DNA from: Thiorhodococcus mannitoliphagus
GTDB taxonomy: Bacteria > Pseudomonadota > Gammaproteobacteria > Chromatiales > Chromatiaceae
Reading direction: 5' to 3'
Assembly (NCBI RefSeq): GCF_010915725.1
Contig: NZ_JAAIJR010000026.1
Location: 1-54,435 of the forward strand
DNA length: 54,435 nucleotides
Below, piece after piece: positions 6,348-14,442 of the stretch. Each line of letters opens with the position of its first letter. The first letter of the stretch is position 1. The translations under genes were made by a program, and so were the position numbers. The notes below the pieces were generated by a model, which searched no databases, was not told the origin of the DNA, and saw only the letters and a program-made list of their open reading frames with translations.

Positions 6348-6779
6348 TCAAGCGAGCCAGTTTTTTAGGTAGGTAATGAACACCGCCATCACAGCGATGG
6401 CCAGGGTGGCGATCACGGAAACCTTCCCCATGTAAAAAAGCATGGAGATCACCGGACTGAGATTTGGCATCCCAACTGGCGGATCCTCCTCCTGCCCCGC
6501 GTCGTCCGGTGCCGCCGGCGCCGACGGCTCCGGGGATGCTGCCTGCGTCTTGGGCTCGGCAGACTCAAAGGCGTAGGGAGAAGTACCGACAATCTTCATG
6601 AACCGAGGGCTCGGGCCGCCGTCATCCTTGGTCATGACAACAAGCTCGGTGTCAACCGGCAGCTGCTCGATCGCGGCGAACTCCGCCGCGAAGGCTTCAA
6701 CGCTGTCTGCGTCGCCTTCATGCTCCCAGGACGACGCCTTCTCAGGCCAAGTTCTTTTCGCCGCAAACTTCACGAGCAT
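6348..6779 (-). CDS. Small membrane-anchored protein of unknown function next to the puc locus
   Basis: I do not recognise this 143-residue protein. The N-terminal half (MLVKFAAKRTWPEKASSWEH...) is a small soluble domain rich in acidic and aromatic residues. It is followed by an Ala/Pro/Glu-rich linker (about residues 80-105) and one C-terminal membrane span (about 115-138) ending ITYLKNWLA. It therefore looks tail-anchored, with the domain on the cytoplasmic side. The start at 6779 is preceded by AGAGAGGAA; an in-frame ATG at 6845 has no such site. It is transcribed toward the LH2 genes and ends 180 nt before their promoter. A link to photosynthesis is suggested only by position. Confidence 0.7.
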   Translation of the reverse strand: MLVKFAAKRTWPEKASSWEHEGDADSVEAFAAEFAAIEQLPVDTELVVMTKDDGGPSPRFMKIVGTSPYAFESAEPKTQAASPEPSAPAAPDDAGQEEDPPVGMPNLSPVISMLFYMGKVSVIATLAIAVMAVFITYLKNWLA

Positions 6780-7165
6780 TTCCTCTCTATATAGATGTGA
6801 TTCGGGTTGGGGAGAGCGGCCTTGCGTGGAGGCAAGCAGCCTCATTGAGACGCAAGGACAGAGAGCGCCCGGGACTCAGCAGTGCATCCGCGCTATCAAT
6901 GCCACAGTGGCAATGCCGCAGTGGATGCAGTTAGCCTACTGGAATCAGGGGATTGTATTTCGGCTGCGACCGCTTGTCATCGTAGCGCACTGACGGTGGT
7001 CAACGATGACACCTGCGCTGCTCCCAAACAGGGCTGACACCCAGCGTTAAGTACGCAGGCGCCAGTGCGCCCTGGGGCTCCACTGCAAGCGATTTTCTCG
7101 CACGCAGCAGTGCCCGTCGCGGTAGAGTCCATCTTTCTTGCAAGCTGGATGACGATTATCCGAGC
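6780..7165. other. Divergent spacer with a nested inverted repeat
   Basis: I call no gene here. At 6883-6929 TGCATCC and GGATGCA flank a smaller hairpin (GCCAC-A-GTGGC, 6901-6911) and a partial direct repeat CAATGCC(A/G)CAGTGG. The region lies between the divergent small membrane protein gene and the BaeS-like kinase gene, so it should hold both promoters. I could not identify them with confidence. Confidence 0.4.
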
Positions 7166-8680
7166 ATGCGGATGTCGATCCATTCCAAGCTGTTCCTCAC
7201 CATACTCTTCGCCTGTCTCGTGGTCCTCGTCGGCTCGCACGCTGTGGTCCAGTGGTCCTTCCAGCGCGGCCTGGTCGAACTCGCCGACGCGCGAGAGCAG
7301 GACAGAATCAATCGCATCGCGGATCGACTCGTCGATATCTACCGCCGCCAGCTGTCCTGGGAGCCGCTGCTCGAAAGCCCGAGCCTGTGGGTAAGCGCAC
7401 TCGTCGGTCGGCGCGAGCCCTTCTTCGAGATCGGCCCCGAGCCCGGACGACTGGATCGCCGCCCACCATGGATGCGGCACGCCCAGCCCCCGGCTGGCGT
7501 CTGGCCGCCCCATGAGGCGCTGGATCATCTGAGCAATCGCGAGCGCCCCGCACCCCTCGAGCTGCGACTCATGCTTCTGGATGCGCATGGCAAGGTGCTC
7601 TACGGCCGGGAGCCCTTCATCGCGGATGCGCGCCGCATCCCACTCGAACTCGAGGATGAGACGATCGGAGAACTCGCCCTGCTGCCGGGATCGCCCATTC
7701 CGGAGTCTGCGGAGCTGCGCTTCCGCGCCACCCAGGGAGACCGCCTCTGGATGATCGCCTTGGCTACCTTGCTGCTGTCAGCCGCCCTCGCCTATCCGCT
7801 CTCGGTTCGCTTTGTCCGTCCGGTACGCAGTTTTCAAGACACAGCACGACGCCTGGCCACGGGCGACTTCAGCGCCCGCGTGCGGACCTACGGTAGTGAC
7901 GAAATTGCCCGGCTCGGCGGCGACATCAACGCCCTAGCCGCCGCACTCGACAAGAACGAGCGCGCACGCAGACGCTGGGCAGCCGACATCTCGCACGAGC
8001 TGCGTACACCCATCGCCCTACTGCGCGCCGAGATCGAGGCGCTACAAGACGGCATGCGCCCCTTCGATCGCAGCGCTTTGGATACGCTGCACGGCGACAC
8101 CCTGCGGCTCGGGCGCCTTGTCGACGATCTCTATGAACTCTCGACATCCGATCTCGGCGCGCTTGGATACCGGATGGAAGAAACTGACGTCGTCGACGTC
8201 TTGGCCTCAGACGCCGATGCGTTCCGCCGGTCATTCTCAGACGCCGACCTAACGCTCGCGCTCAACATTGAGCCGACTGAGCCCGTCTACGTCCATGCCG
8301 ACGCCCAACGCCTCTCGCAGCTCTTCCGCAACCTGATGAGCAACAGTCAGCAATACACCGACCCCGGCGGGGGCCTCAGCATCGCGCTAAGCCGCCGCGA
8401 CAAAGAAGTCCTCATCGACTTTCAGGACACGCCACCCGACGTGCCGACGGAGGCACTCTCGAAGCTCTTCGATCGGCTCTATCGTGTTGATGCCTCGCGG
8501 AGCCGACACACCGGCGGTTCCGGCCTCGGCCTCGCCATCGTCAAGAACATCGTAGACGCCCACGACGGCACCATTTCCGCCCATCCCTCGCCAACGGGCG
8601 GCCTTTGGCTGCGCATAACGCTGCCTGTCGCCAGCTATGCGCGCATTCGCAAGAAGAAGCTCAAGCCCCTGCAACTATGA
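7166..8680 (+). CDS. baeS: Sensor histidine kinase, BaeS-like
   Basis: An inner-membrane sensor kinase of 504 residues. A first membrane span lies at about 8-30, a periplasmic sensor region at about 31-190, and a second span at about 195-215. A HAMP linker follows (SVRFVRPVRSFQDTARRLATGDF). The HisKA motif DISHELRTP has His277 as phosphate acceptor. The ATPase domain has the N box LFRNLMSNSQQY and G box GGSGLGLAIVK. The gene overlaps the response regulator gene by 4 nt (ATGA). The BaeS assignment follows from the short sensor domain, the kinase sequence and the kinase-first gene order. E. coli BaeSR controls envelope-stress exporters; here the signal and targets are unknown. The start could also be ATG at 7172. 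Confidence 0.85.
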   Translation: MRMSIHSKLFLTILFACLVVLVGSHAVVQWSFQRGLVELADAREQDRINRIADRLVDIYRRQLSWEPLLESPSLWVSALVGRREPFFEIGPEPGRLDRRPPWMRHAQPPAGVWPPHEALDHLSNRERPAPLELRLMLLDAHGKVLYGREPFIADARRIPLELEDETIGELALLPGSPIPESAELRFRATQGDRLWMIALATLLLSAALAYPLSVRFVRPVRSFQDTARRLATGDFSARVRTYGSDEIARLGGDINALAAALDKNERARRRWAADISHELRTPIALLRAEIEALQDGMRPFDRSALDTLHGDTLRLGRLVDDLYELSTSDLGALGYRMEETDVVDVLASDADAFRRSFSDADLTLALNIEPTEPVYVHADAQRLSQLFRNLMSNSQQYTDPGGGLSIALSRRDKEVLIDFQDTPPDVPTEALSKLFDRLYRVDASRSRHTGGSGLGLAIVKNIVDAHDGTISAHPSPTGGLWLRITLPVASYARIRKKKLKPLQL

Positions 8681-9369
8681 CCAACCGCAACAAGCCACTC
8701 ATTCTGATTGTCGAGGACGAGGAACGCCTCGCCACCCTCGTCGCCGACTACCTCAAGGCAGCAGACTTCAGCGTCCATCGCTTGAAGGAAGGCACCGGCG
8801 CTGTCGAATGGACCCGCGGCGAGCAACCAGACCTCATCCTCCTGGACCTGATGCTCCCAGGAAAGGATGGCCTGACCATCTGCAAGGAGATCCGCGCAGA
8901 GAGCCAAGTGCCCATCATCATGGCCACCGCGCGGATCGAAGAAATCGATCGCCTCCTCGGCCTCGAACTTGGCGCCGACGACTATGTCTGCAAGCCCTAC
9001 AGTCCCCGTGAGCTGGTCGCCCGCGTCAAGGCCGTGCTTAGACGCACGGCTCAAAGCAGCCAAAGCCGCTCCCTAGGCCCCCTCACGCTCCTGCCAGATC
9101 GACTGCGGGTGCGCTGCGAGGACAGAGAGATCGAACTCACAGCAGTCGAATTCGCGCTCCTAGAGACACTGCACGAATCCCCCGGCCGCATCTTCTCGCG
9201 CGACCGGCTGATGGATCGCATCTATAAGGATCACCGCGTCGTCTCCGATCGAACCATCGATAGTCACGTCAAGAAGCTGAGGCGCAAGCTTGCTGAACTC
9301 GTCCCTGACCGCGAACTTATCCACTCCGTGTATGGCGTTGGCTACCGATACGAGGAATCAGAGGACTGA
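8677..9369 (+). CDS. baeR: DNA-binding response regulator, OmpR/BaeR-like
   Basis: A 230-residue two-domain regulator. In the receiver domain (about 8-120), the acidic pocket is EDEE and Asp57 (ILLDLMLPGKDG) is the phosphorylation site. The conserved Thr appears as MATARIEEIDR and the Lys in VCKPYSPREL. A C-terminal OmpR-type winged helix (about 135-228) contains DRTIDSHVKKLRRKL and GVGYRYE. It starts inside the stop of the upstream kinase gene (ATGA overlap), so the two are translationally coupled and almost certainly partners. Confidence 0.9.
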   Translation: MTNRNKPLILIVEDEERLATLVADYLKAADFSVHRLKEGTGAVEWTRGEQPDLILLDLMLPGKDGLTICKEIRAESQVPIIMATARIEEIDRLLGLELGADDYVCKPYSPRELVARVKAVLRRTAQSSQSRSLGPLTLLPDRLRVRCEDREIELTAVEFALLETLHESPGRIFSRDRLMDRIYKDHRVVSDRTIDSHVKKLRRKLAELVPDRELIHSVYGVGYRYEESED

Positions 9370-9902
9370 CCAACGCCTCGCGACGCGTCAGGGTCGGCAT
9401 GGAATGCATCGACACTCTGGGCCGGCTACCCTTCACCGGCGAAAAGGCGTCCGACCGGCAAGGGATGTCTCCAGGCGCCCCGGCATCCCACGCAGCTGGA
9501 CCCACTTACTCAGGATCCAAATCTTTCCATGATGCCGAGAATTTCCTAAAGATTTTCTCGTCAGCATGAGCGTCGGCGTCACATGCACCCAGGCCGAACA
9601 AATCCGTCACACAAACCTGACTCAATAGTCACTTTTATGCGACATATTTGTACCATTTTGGCCTTGACGTCCCTAGGCATTAAGGCTCCTAAATTGCCCC
9701 TTCAAGACTAAATATCCTTACAGATCCGTAATTCACACCCTTAGCGACTGTCCTGCGTTTAGCTTTGGGCACGCTGCGTGCTAAAGGGACCAACTCGAAC
9801 CTCCTTAGTGGGTAGCTCACGGAAGCTTCTCTGCAAGAAAGCAGGCGAGGCAAGACGAAGGGCGACCAGTGAAAACCGTCAGAATCTTTTGGATCAACGA
9901 TA
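9370..9902. other. Spacer between baeR-like gene and VPLPA-CTERM gene
   Basis: This 0.53-kb spacer has no convincing coding region and is AT-richer than its surroundings from about 9530 to 9720. A sigma-54-like element is at 9767-9782. A weaker TTGACG...TCCTAA element starts near 9663. I saw no terminator after the regulator gene. Confidence 0.4.
9767..9782 (+). promoter_or_regulatory. Possible sigma-54 promoter
   Basis: GGGCACGCTGCGTGCT has the required GG-N10-GC spacing and matches the consensus TGGCACG-N4-TTGCW at all but two of its defined positions. It lies about 120 nt upstream of a VPLPA-CTERM gene. PEP-CTERM-type genes are linked in the literature to the PrsK/PrsR sigma-54 system. 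The same bases form part of a small dyad (TTAGC...GCTAA), so this could be a chance match. Confidence 0.4.
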
Positions 9903-10541
9903 ATGAAGCAACGAAAAACCTTGACGCGCGCTGCACTTACACTGGCTTTCCTCAGTGTCTCTGTTGCGGAGGCAGCCACATACACTTTTGATTTTTCAGG
10001 CGGAAATGGCTCGATCGGAAACACAGCGACCTTCACCGACACCACCGGGACCGTCTCGGTTGATGCGAGTGGGTGGACCCGCTCAAGAAGTACCAACGAT
10101 CAGGTTAGCCTGGGCCAATGGGAACCTGGTCTGGGCGTCCAGTTCTCGGGAGACAACTCGCACACGGTGGATAACTCAGGGCCCGATGATTTCGTGCTAT
10201 TCGACTTCGGCAGCTTGGATGTGACGGTGGAGACCATCACGCTCGCGCGCTACGGCGATGCCGACATATCCTACTCGTCCGGCTCAGTTTGGGATGGCAA
10301 CCTAACTCATCAAAATAATCGCGGGGGAAGCGGGGGAAGCGAACTAACAATTGCACTGTCAAGCCTGGCCCCCGACAGCCTCTGGCGCTTCTTTGCAAAG
10401 ATCGGAGACCGTGACGACAGCTTCAAGATCTCGGGCATGACTGTATCCGCAGTCCCGCTGCCAGCGGCGGCTTGGCTGTTTGGGTCTGCAGTGCTCGGTT
10501 TCGTAGGCATCGGCTATCGGCAACGCAGCCACGCCTCCTGA
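9903..10541 (+). CDS. Exported protein with VPLPA-CTERM sorting signal
   Basis: A 212-residue secreted protein. It has a Sec signal peptide (MKQRKTLTRAALTLAFLSVSVAEA), then a Gly/Ser/Asp/Thr-rich beta-type domain without cysteines. The C-terminal tripartite sorting signal reads AVPLPAAAWLFGSAVLGFVGIGYRQR: motif, membrane span, basic end. This is the VPLPA variant of PEP-CTERM, which is cleaved and anchored or released by an exosortase. No exosortase gene is in the window. The function is probably extracellular or surface-linked, often tied to exopolysaccharide, and fits the neighbouring polysaccharide enzyme gene; this is inference. A strong terminator follows at 10608. Confidence 0.82.
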   Translation: MKQRKTLTRAALTLAFLSVSVAEAATYTFDFSGGNGSIGNTATFTDTTGTVSVDASGWTRSRSTNDQVSLGQWEPGLGVQFSGDNSHTVDNSGPDDFVLFDFGSLDVTVETITLARYGDADISYSSGSVWDGNLTHQNNRGGSGGSELTIALSSLAPDSLWRFFAKIGDRDDSFKISGMTVSAVPLPAAAWLFGSAVLGFVGIGYRQRSHAS

Positions 10542-10607
10542 GCCTGCATCGGTGAGCTAGGGCTTGCGATTTCAGCCGATTCGCAGCCCACCAGGCATGG
10601 CCAAATC

Positions 10608-10637
10608 AACGCCTCGACTCAGGTCGAGGCGTTTTTC
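10608..10637 (+). terminator. Rho-independent terminator after VPLPA-CTERM gene
   Basis: A perfect 11-bp stem, AACGCCTCGAC / GTCGAGGCGTT, with a TCAG loop and a T-run running out of the stem. It is textbook in form and lies 66 nt past the stop codon. Confidence 0.93.
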
Positions 10638-10808
10638 GTTCCGCGCGAAGTCGAGAACAAGGCCCGCGGTTTCAGTCCGCTGACTCGACGCCCCTCCCCT
10701 TCAGCAACTCCGCACTTGCAGGCAGTCCATCGCGACCAGCGGCGCGTCTCACTGTAGACTCTGCGATCCAGACACCGCACTCATGATCCAGAGTAGCCGA
10801 GCCGCACC

Positions 10809-13448
10809 ATGAACCGCTCGATCAACATCCTCATTCCCATCCTGATCGCCCTGCTGACGGTCGCGGCTTGGTGGCTCTTGAACCGACCCAACGAGGAGCC
10901 GACATGGCCCAGTCGGATTCAGGGCTTTTCCTTCTCGCCGATGCAGGCCGATGACGATCCGAGCCAGGATCGCTTTCCTTCCGTCGAGGATATCGAGAGC
11001 GATCTCGCCTTGCTGGAAGGAAAGGTCCATGCCGTGCGGACCTACACCCTAGAGGGCACCCTCGGGGCTGTACCAAGCCTCGCTGCCGAGCACGGCCTAA
11101 ACGTCACCTTGGGCGCCTGGATCGGCGACCGGCGAGAGGACAACGAGCAAGAGCTGGAGCGGCTGAGGGAGGTCCTGGCGAAGGGCAACCGCAATGTCGT
11201 CCGTGTCATGGTTGGAAACGAGGCCATTCTGCGCGACGACGTCGAGGTCGCGGAGCTGATCGAGTATCTGGAGCGCGTGCGCAAACTGACTTGGCTGCCG
11301 GTCAGCACCGCCGAGCCTTGGCATGTCTGGCTCAAGTACCCGGAGCTGGTCGAGCACGTCGACTTCATCACCATCCATCTGCTGCCCTACTGGGAAGGTG
11401 TCCCGCTCGACCAAGCCGTGGACTATGCGGTCAGCCGCTACGACCAGGTCAAAGAGGCTTACCCCAACAAGCCGATCATCATTGGCGAGGTCGGTTGGCC
11501 GAGCAATGGACGGCGCAACCGCGGCGCCGAGGCCTCGCCGGCCAACCAAACGCGCTTCCTGCGCCGCTTCCTCGCCAAGGCCGAGGCAGAGCACTACGTC
11601 TATTACGTCATGGAGGCCTTCGATCAGCTCTGGAAGCTGAAGACCGAGGGCGCGACGGGCACCTACTGGGGTGTCTACAACTCCAACCGCGAGCCCAAGT
11701 TCGATTTCACCAAGCCCGTCGTGCGCATCCCACACTGGCGCGAACTCGCGGGTCTATCCGTCGTTATCGGGGTCCTCTTGCTCGCCTTCCTTTACCGCGA
11801 CAGCTCGACCCTCTCGAAGCGCGGCAAGAGCTTCCTGGCGCTCATTACCTACGCGATCTCGACCGCTGCCGTGTGGATCGTCTACGACTACACCCGTCAG
11901 TACATGACACCGGCAACCACTGCCGTGGGGCTTCTGCTCTTGATCGGCGGCGTCGGTGTGATCGTGCTCCTCATGGCAGAGGCCCATGAGTGGGCGGAAT
12001 CCGTGTGGCTGCGTCAGTGGCGCCGCCCCTTCCCGCTGCGTGCCGTCCCGGACGATCAACTGCCGTTCGTGTCTGTCCATGTTCCGGCCTACAACGAGCC
12101 GCCAGAACTCTTGAAAGAGACGCTGGACGGCCTCGCGGCCCTGGACTATCCCTACTTCGAGGTCCTGGTGATCGACAACAACACCAAGGACCCGGCAGTC
12201 TGGCAACCCGTGCGGGACTATTGCGCGCAGCTCGGCGAGCGCTTTCGCTTCTTCCACGTGGATCCCTTGGCCGGCTACAAGGCAGGCGCCCTCAACTTCG
12301 CACTGCGCGAGACCAGCCCCATGGCCGAGGTGGTCGCCGTCATCGACGCGGACTACATCGTCAAACCCGCGTGGCTGCGCCACCTGGTACCGGCCTTCGC
12401 GGACCCCGAGGTCGCCATCGCACAAGCTCCCCAAGACTACCGCGACGCCCATCAGAACGCCTTCAAGGCGATGTGCATGGCCGAATACCGGGGCTTCTTT
12501 CACCTCGGCATGGTGACCCGTAACGAGCGCAACGCCATCATCCAGCACGGCACCATGACCATGATCCGGCGCAAGACGCTCGATGAGATGCAGGGCTGGG
12601 CCGAGTGGTGCATCACCGAAGACGCAGAGCTAGGACTGCGGCTGTTCGAGGCCGGCTACAAGGCGCTCTATATCCCCTGTACCTACGGCCGCGGGCTGAT
12701 GCCAGATACCTTTGCCGATTTCAGAAAGCAGCGCTATCGCTGGGCCTATGGAGCAGTACGCATCTTGCTGCGCCACTGGCGCGAGCTTTTCGGAACGCGC
12801 AAGACGGCCTTATCCGCTGGCCAGCGCTATCACTTCGTGGCCGGCTGGCTGCCGTGGTTCGCGGATGGCTTCAACCTCTTGTTCAATTTCGCGGCGCTGG
12901 CCTGGTCCGTAGCCATGGTGCTCTACCCGCTCCAGGTCACCCCGCCCTATATGTCGATCGCCCTGATACCGCTCGTGCTCTTCGGCTTCAAGATGTCAAA
13001 GAGCCTCTTCCTCTATCGTCGCCGCGTCATTGCGACCTTCCGGCAGAGCCTCGCGGCCGGACTCGCGGGCCTCGCGCTCTCCCACACCATCGCCCGCGCC
13101 ATGTTCGGGGGGCTGGTCACGGGCAAGCTGGGCTTCTTCCGCACCCCCAAGATGGCCGAAGCACCCGCCGTCATTCGCGCCCTGGGTGATGCCCGGGAGG
13201 AAGCGCTGCTGGCCTTCGCCTTCCTACTCGCAGCCTTTGGGGTCATGTTGCGGGATGATGCCTTTATGTTGGATGTGCGCATCTGGGTCGCCGTGCTCGT
13301 CGTCCAGGCCATTCCCTACTTAGCCTCGGTGCTGGTTTCCCTGACCAGTGCCTGGCAGCACCTTTCAGCCGACCTCATCGGCCCCATGTCCGATATGGGC
13401 TGCGAGACGACCGCGGCCGTCGATCAATCCGTCAGCCGCGAGGCCTAG
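10809..13448 (+). CDS. Membrane GH17-GT2 fusion, NdvB-like beta-glucan enzyme
   Basis: A bifunctional membrane protein of 879 residues. After an N-terminal span (about 6-24) comes a periplasmic GH17 domain (about 35-310). Its acid/base Glu138 lies in MVGNEAI and its nucleophile Glu227 in IGEVGWPS. Two or three membrane spans (about 313-390) follow. The cytoplasmic family 2 glycosyltransferase has VPAYNEP, VIDADY (Asp513/Asp515), TEDAELG (Asp605) and QRYRW (641-645), then C-terminal spans. This GT2 layout is that of processive beta-glycan synthases. Proteobacterial NdvB-type proteins with the same fusion act on beta-1,3-glucans, the GH17 part working as a transglycosylase or branching enzyme. 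A periplasmic or extracellular beta-glucan product is inferred. No partner gene adjoins it. Confidence 0.88.
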   Translation: MNRSINILIPILIALLTVAAWWLLNRPNEEPTWPSRIQGFSFSPMQADDDPSQDRFPSVEDIESDLALLEGKVHAVRTYTLEGTLGAVPSLAAEHGLNVTLGAWIGDRREDNEQELERLREVLAKGNRNVVRVMVGNEAILRDDVEVAELIEYLERVRKLTWLPVSTAEPWHVWLKYPELVEHVDFITIHLLPYWEGVPLDQAVDYAVSRYDQVKEAYPNKPIIIGEVGWPSNGRRNRGAEASPANQTRFLRRFLAKAEAEHYVYYVMEAFDQLWKLKTEGATGTYWGVYNSNREPKFDFTKPVVRIPHWRELAGLSVVIGVLLLAFLYRDSSTLSKRGKSFLALITYAISTAAVWIVYDYTRQYMTPATTAVGLLLLIGGVGVIVLLMAEAHEWAESVWLRQWRRPFPLRAVPDDQLPFVSVHVPAYNEPPELLKETLDGLAALDYPYFEVLVIDNNTKDPAVWQPVRDYCAQLGERFRFFHVDPLAGYKAGALNFALRETSPMAEVVAVIDADYIVKPAWLRHLVPAFADPEVAIAQAPQDYRDAHQNAFKAMCMAEYRGFFHLGMVTRNERNAIIQHGTMTMIRRKTLDEMQGWAEWCITEDAELGLRLFEAGYKALYIPCTYGRGLMPDTFADFRKQRYRWAYGAVRILLRHWRELFGTRKTALSAGQRYHFVAGWLPWFADGFNLLFNFAALAWSVAMVLYPLQVTPPYMSIALIPLVLFGFKMSKSLFLYRRRVIATFRQSLAAGLAGLALSHTIARAMFGGLVTGKLGFFRTPKMAEAPAVIRALGDAREEALLAFAFLLAAFGVMLRDDAFMLDVRIWVAVLVVQAIPYLASVLVSLTSAWQHLSADLIGPMSDMGCETTAAVDQSVSREA

Positions 13449-13453
13449 GGCGG

Positions 13454-13710
13454 GGCTCAGAGGCTGTCTGGAAATCATCGTAGAGGCTCCGAGGATCCTT
13501 GAGGGCGCAAAATGCTCGCAGATGAGTCAAATTTCGATGAAGCTTCCGACCATCCAAGGCCCGTCGGGATCGGGATCGGGATCGGGATCGGGATCGGGAT
13601 CGGGATCGAACCGACGATAGCGATTCCGATCCCGATAGCGATCCCGACGGCATGACTCGTCGGTCTGAGGCGAAGCCTCCCTAGGAGTTTCCAGACAGCT
13701 TCTCAGAGCC
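13454..13710. repeat. Structured repeat element A with (GGGATC)7 core
   Basis: A 257-bp intergenic element bounded by inverted ends. GCTGTCTGGAAA at 13463-13474 matches its exact reverse complement at 13688-13699, and an outer GGCTC...GAGCC extends each end. Inside are seven perfect GGGATC units (13566-13607), then a degenerate inverted copy (13621-13650). CCGTCGGGATCG (13561-13572) pairs exactly with CGATCCCGACGG (13639-13650). A small hairpin, GAGGC-GAA-GCCTC, is at 13667-13679. The right end shares 21 bp, CTAGGAG...CAGCTT (13681-13701), with element B at 54272. It begins 6 nt after the upstream stop codon. No transposase is encoded, and I saw no clear target-site duplication. Confidence 0.8.
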
Positions 13711-13959
13711 AAACAGACAAGCCAGCCGTCGGACTGGGGAGGGAGTCTTAACCCGGCTTTCAGTGATGGTTCCGGATCTCGGAACCTCCTGGAAAACCTC
13801 GCGCGACACCTTGGAGCGACCACGCGCTTTCACGATATCTGACGAATTCAGGGTTTACCCCACATAGGGTTTTCCCTAGAATCGCGCCTCATTACAGCAT
13901 TAGAGGCATCCCAAGCACGCGCGACAGGGGATGCGCCCTTGATGAATGAGGTTTCCTGC

Positions 13960-14349
13960 ATGAGAAAAACGCTTTTCACGGCTGCACTACTGGCCAGCTT
14001 CGTACCCTTCGCCACCACTGCATTGGCCGCGAGCGCCACGCCTGGTCAGACGCAAAAGGGCGTCGCGTCTTACTACCATGACAGCCTGAACGGCAATAAG
14101 ACCGCCAGCGGCCAGATCTACAATAAGAATCGCCTAAGCGCCGCGCACAAGACGCTCCCGCTTGGCACCAAGGTGCGCGTGACGGATACCAAGACCGGCC
14201 GGAGCATCGTCGTCAAGGTCAACGACAGGGGCCCATTCGTGAAGGGGCGCATCATCGATCTGTCAAAAGCCGCCGCTCGCAAGCTCGGCATCGTCAAGCG
14301 CGGCGTCGCCAAGGTTGAGGTCAAGGTGTTGAGCACACCGAAGGGATAG
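13960..14349 (+). CDS. rlpA: RlpA-like double-psi beta-barrel protein
   Basis: A 129-residue exported protein. The signal peptide (MRKTLFTAALLASFVPFATTALAA) has no lipobox Cys. The double-psi beta-barrel RlpA domain runs from KGVASYYHDSLNGNKTASG through LPLGTKVRVTD and VNDRGPFVKGRIIDLSKAAA. RlpA proteins cleave or bind glycan strands lacking stem peptides at the division septum; Pseudomonas RlpA is a lytic transglycosylase. This copy lacks the C-terminal SPOR domain that targets full-length RlpA to the septum, so septal action is uncertain. The ATG at 13960 follows GAGG by eight bases; a TTG at 13939 is less likely. Confidence 0.85.
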   Translation: MRKTLFTAALLASFVPFATTALAASATPGQTQKGVASYYHDSLNGNKTASGQIYNKNRLSAAHKTLPLGTKVRVTDTKTGRSIVVKVNDRGPFVKGRIIDLSKAAARKLGIVKRGVAKVEVKVLSTPKG

Positions 14350-14360
14350 CGATCAGCAAC

Positions 14361-14388
14361 CAGGGGGCATGTGGAAAGATGCCCCCTG
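14361..14388. terminator. Hairpin after rlpA
   Basis: CAGGGGGCAT / ATGCCCCCTG form a perfect 10-bp stem with an 8-nt loop, 11 nt after the rlpA stop and before the convergent end of the ABC permease gene. There is no T-run on the plus strand. It is probably a 3' end structure or part of a bidirectional terminator. Confidence 0.5.
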
Positions 14389-14442
14389 CAACGTCACAAG
14401 ACCGACCTCAGACCGCCTCCCCGACCGCCTCCCAGCGAAAAT

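Noticed and set aside
9663-9700. TTGACG...TCCTAA as a sigma-70 promoter for the VPLPA-CTERM gene
   Set aside because: The -10 match is poor and it lies over 200 nt upstream; kept only as a weak alternative in the spacer description.
13566-13650. GGGATC array considered as a CRISPR array
   Set aside because: The units are directly adjacent with no spacers, and no cas genes are present.
13348-13823. Several open frames on both strands across the GGGATC array (Gly-Ser, Arg-Ser and Asp-Pro repeats)
   Set aside because: They are products of translating a hexanucleotide repeat; each encodes only dipeptide repeats and none has a supported start.
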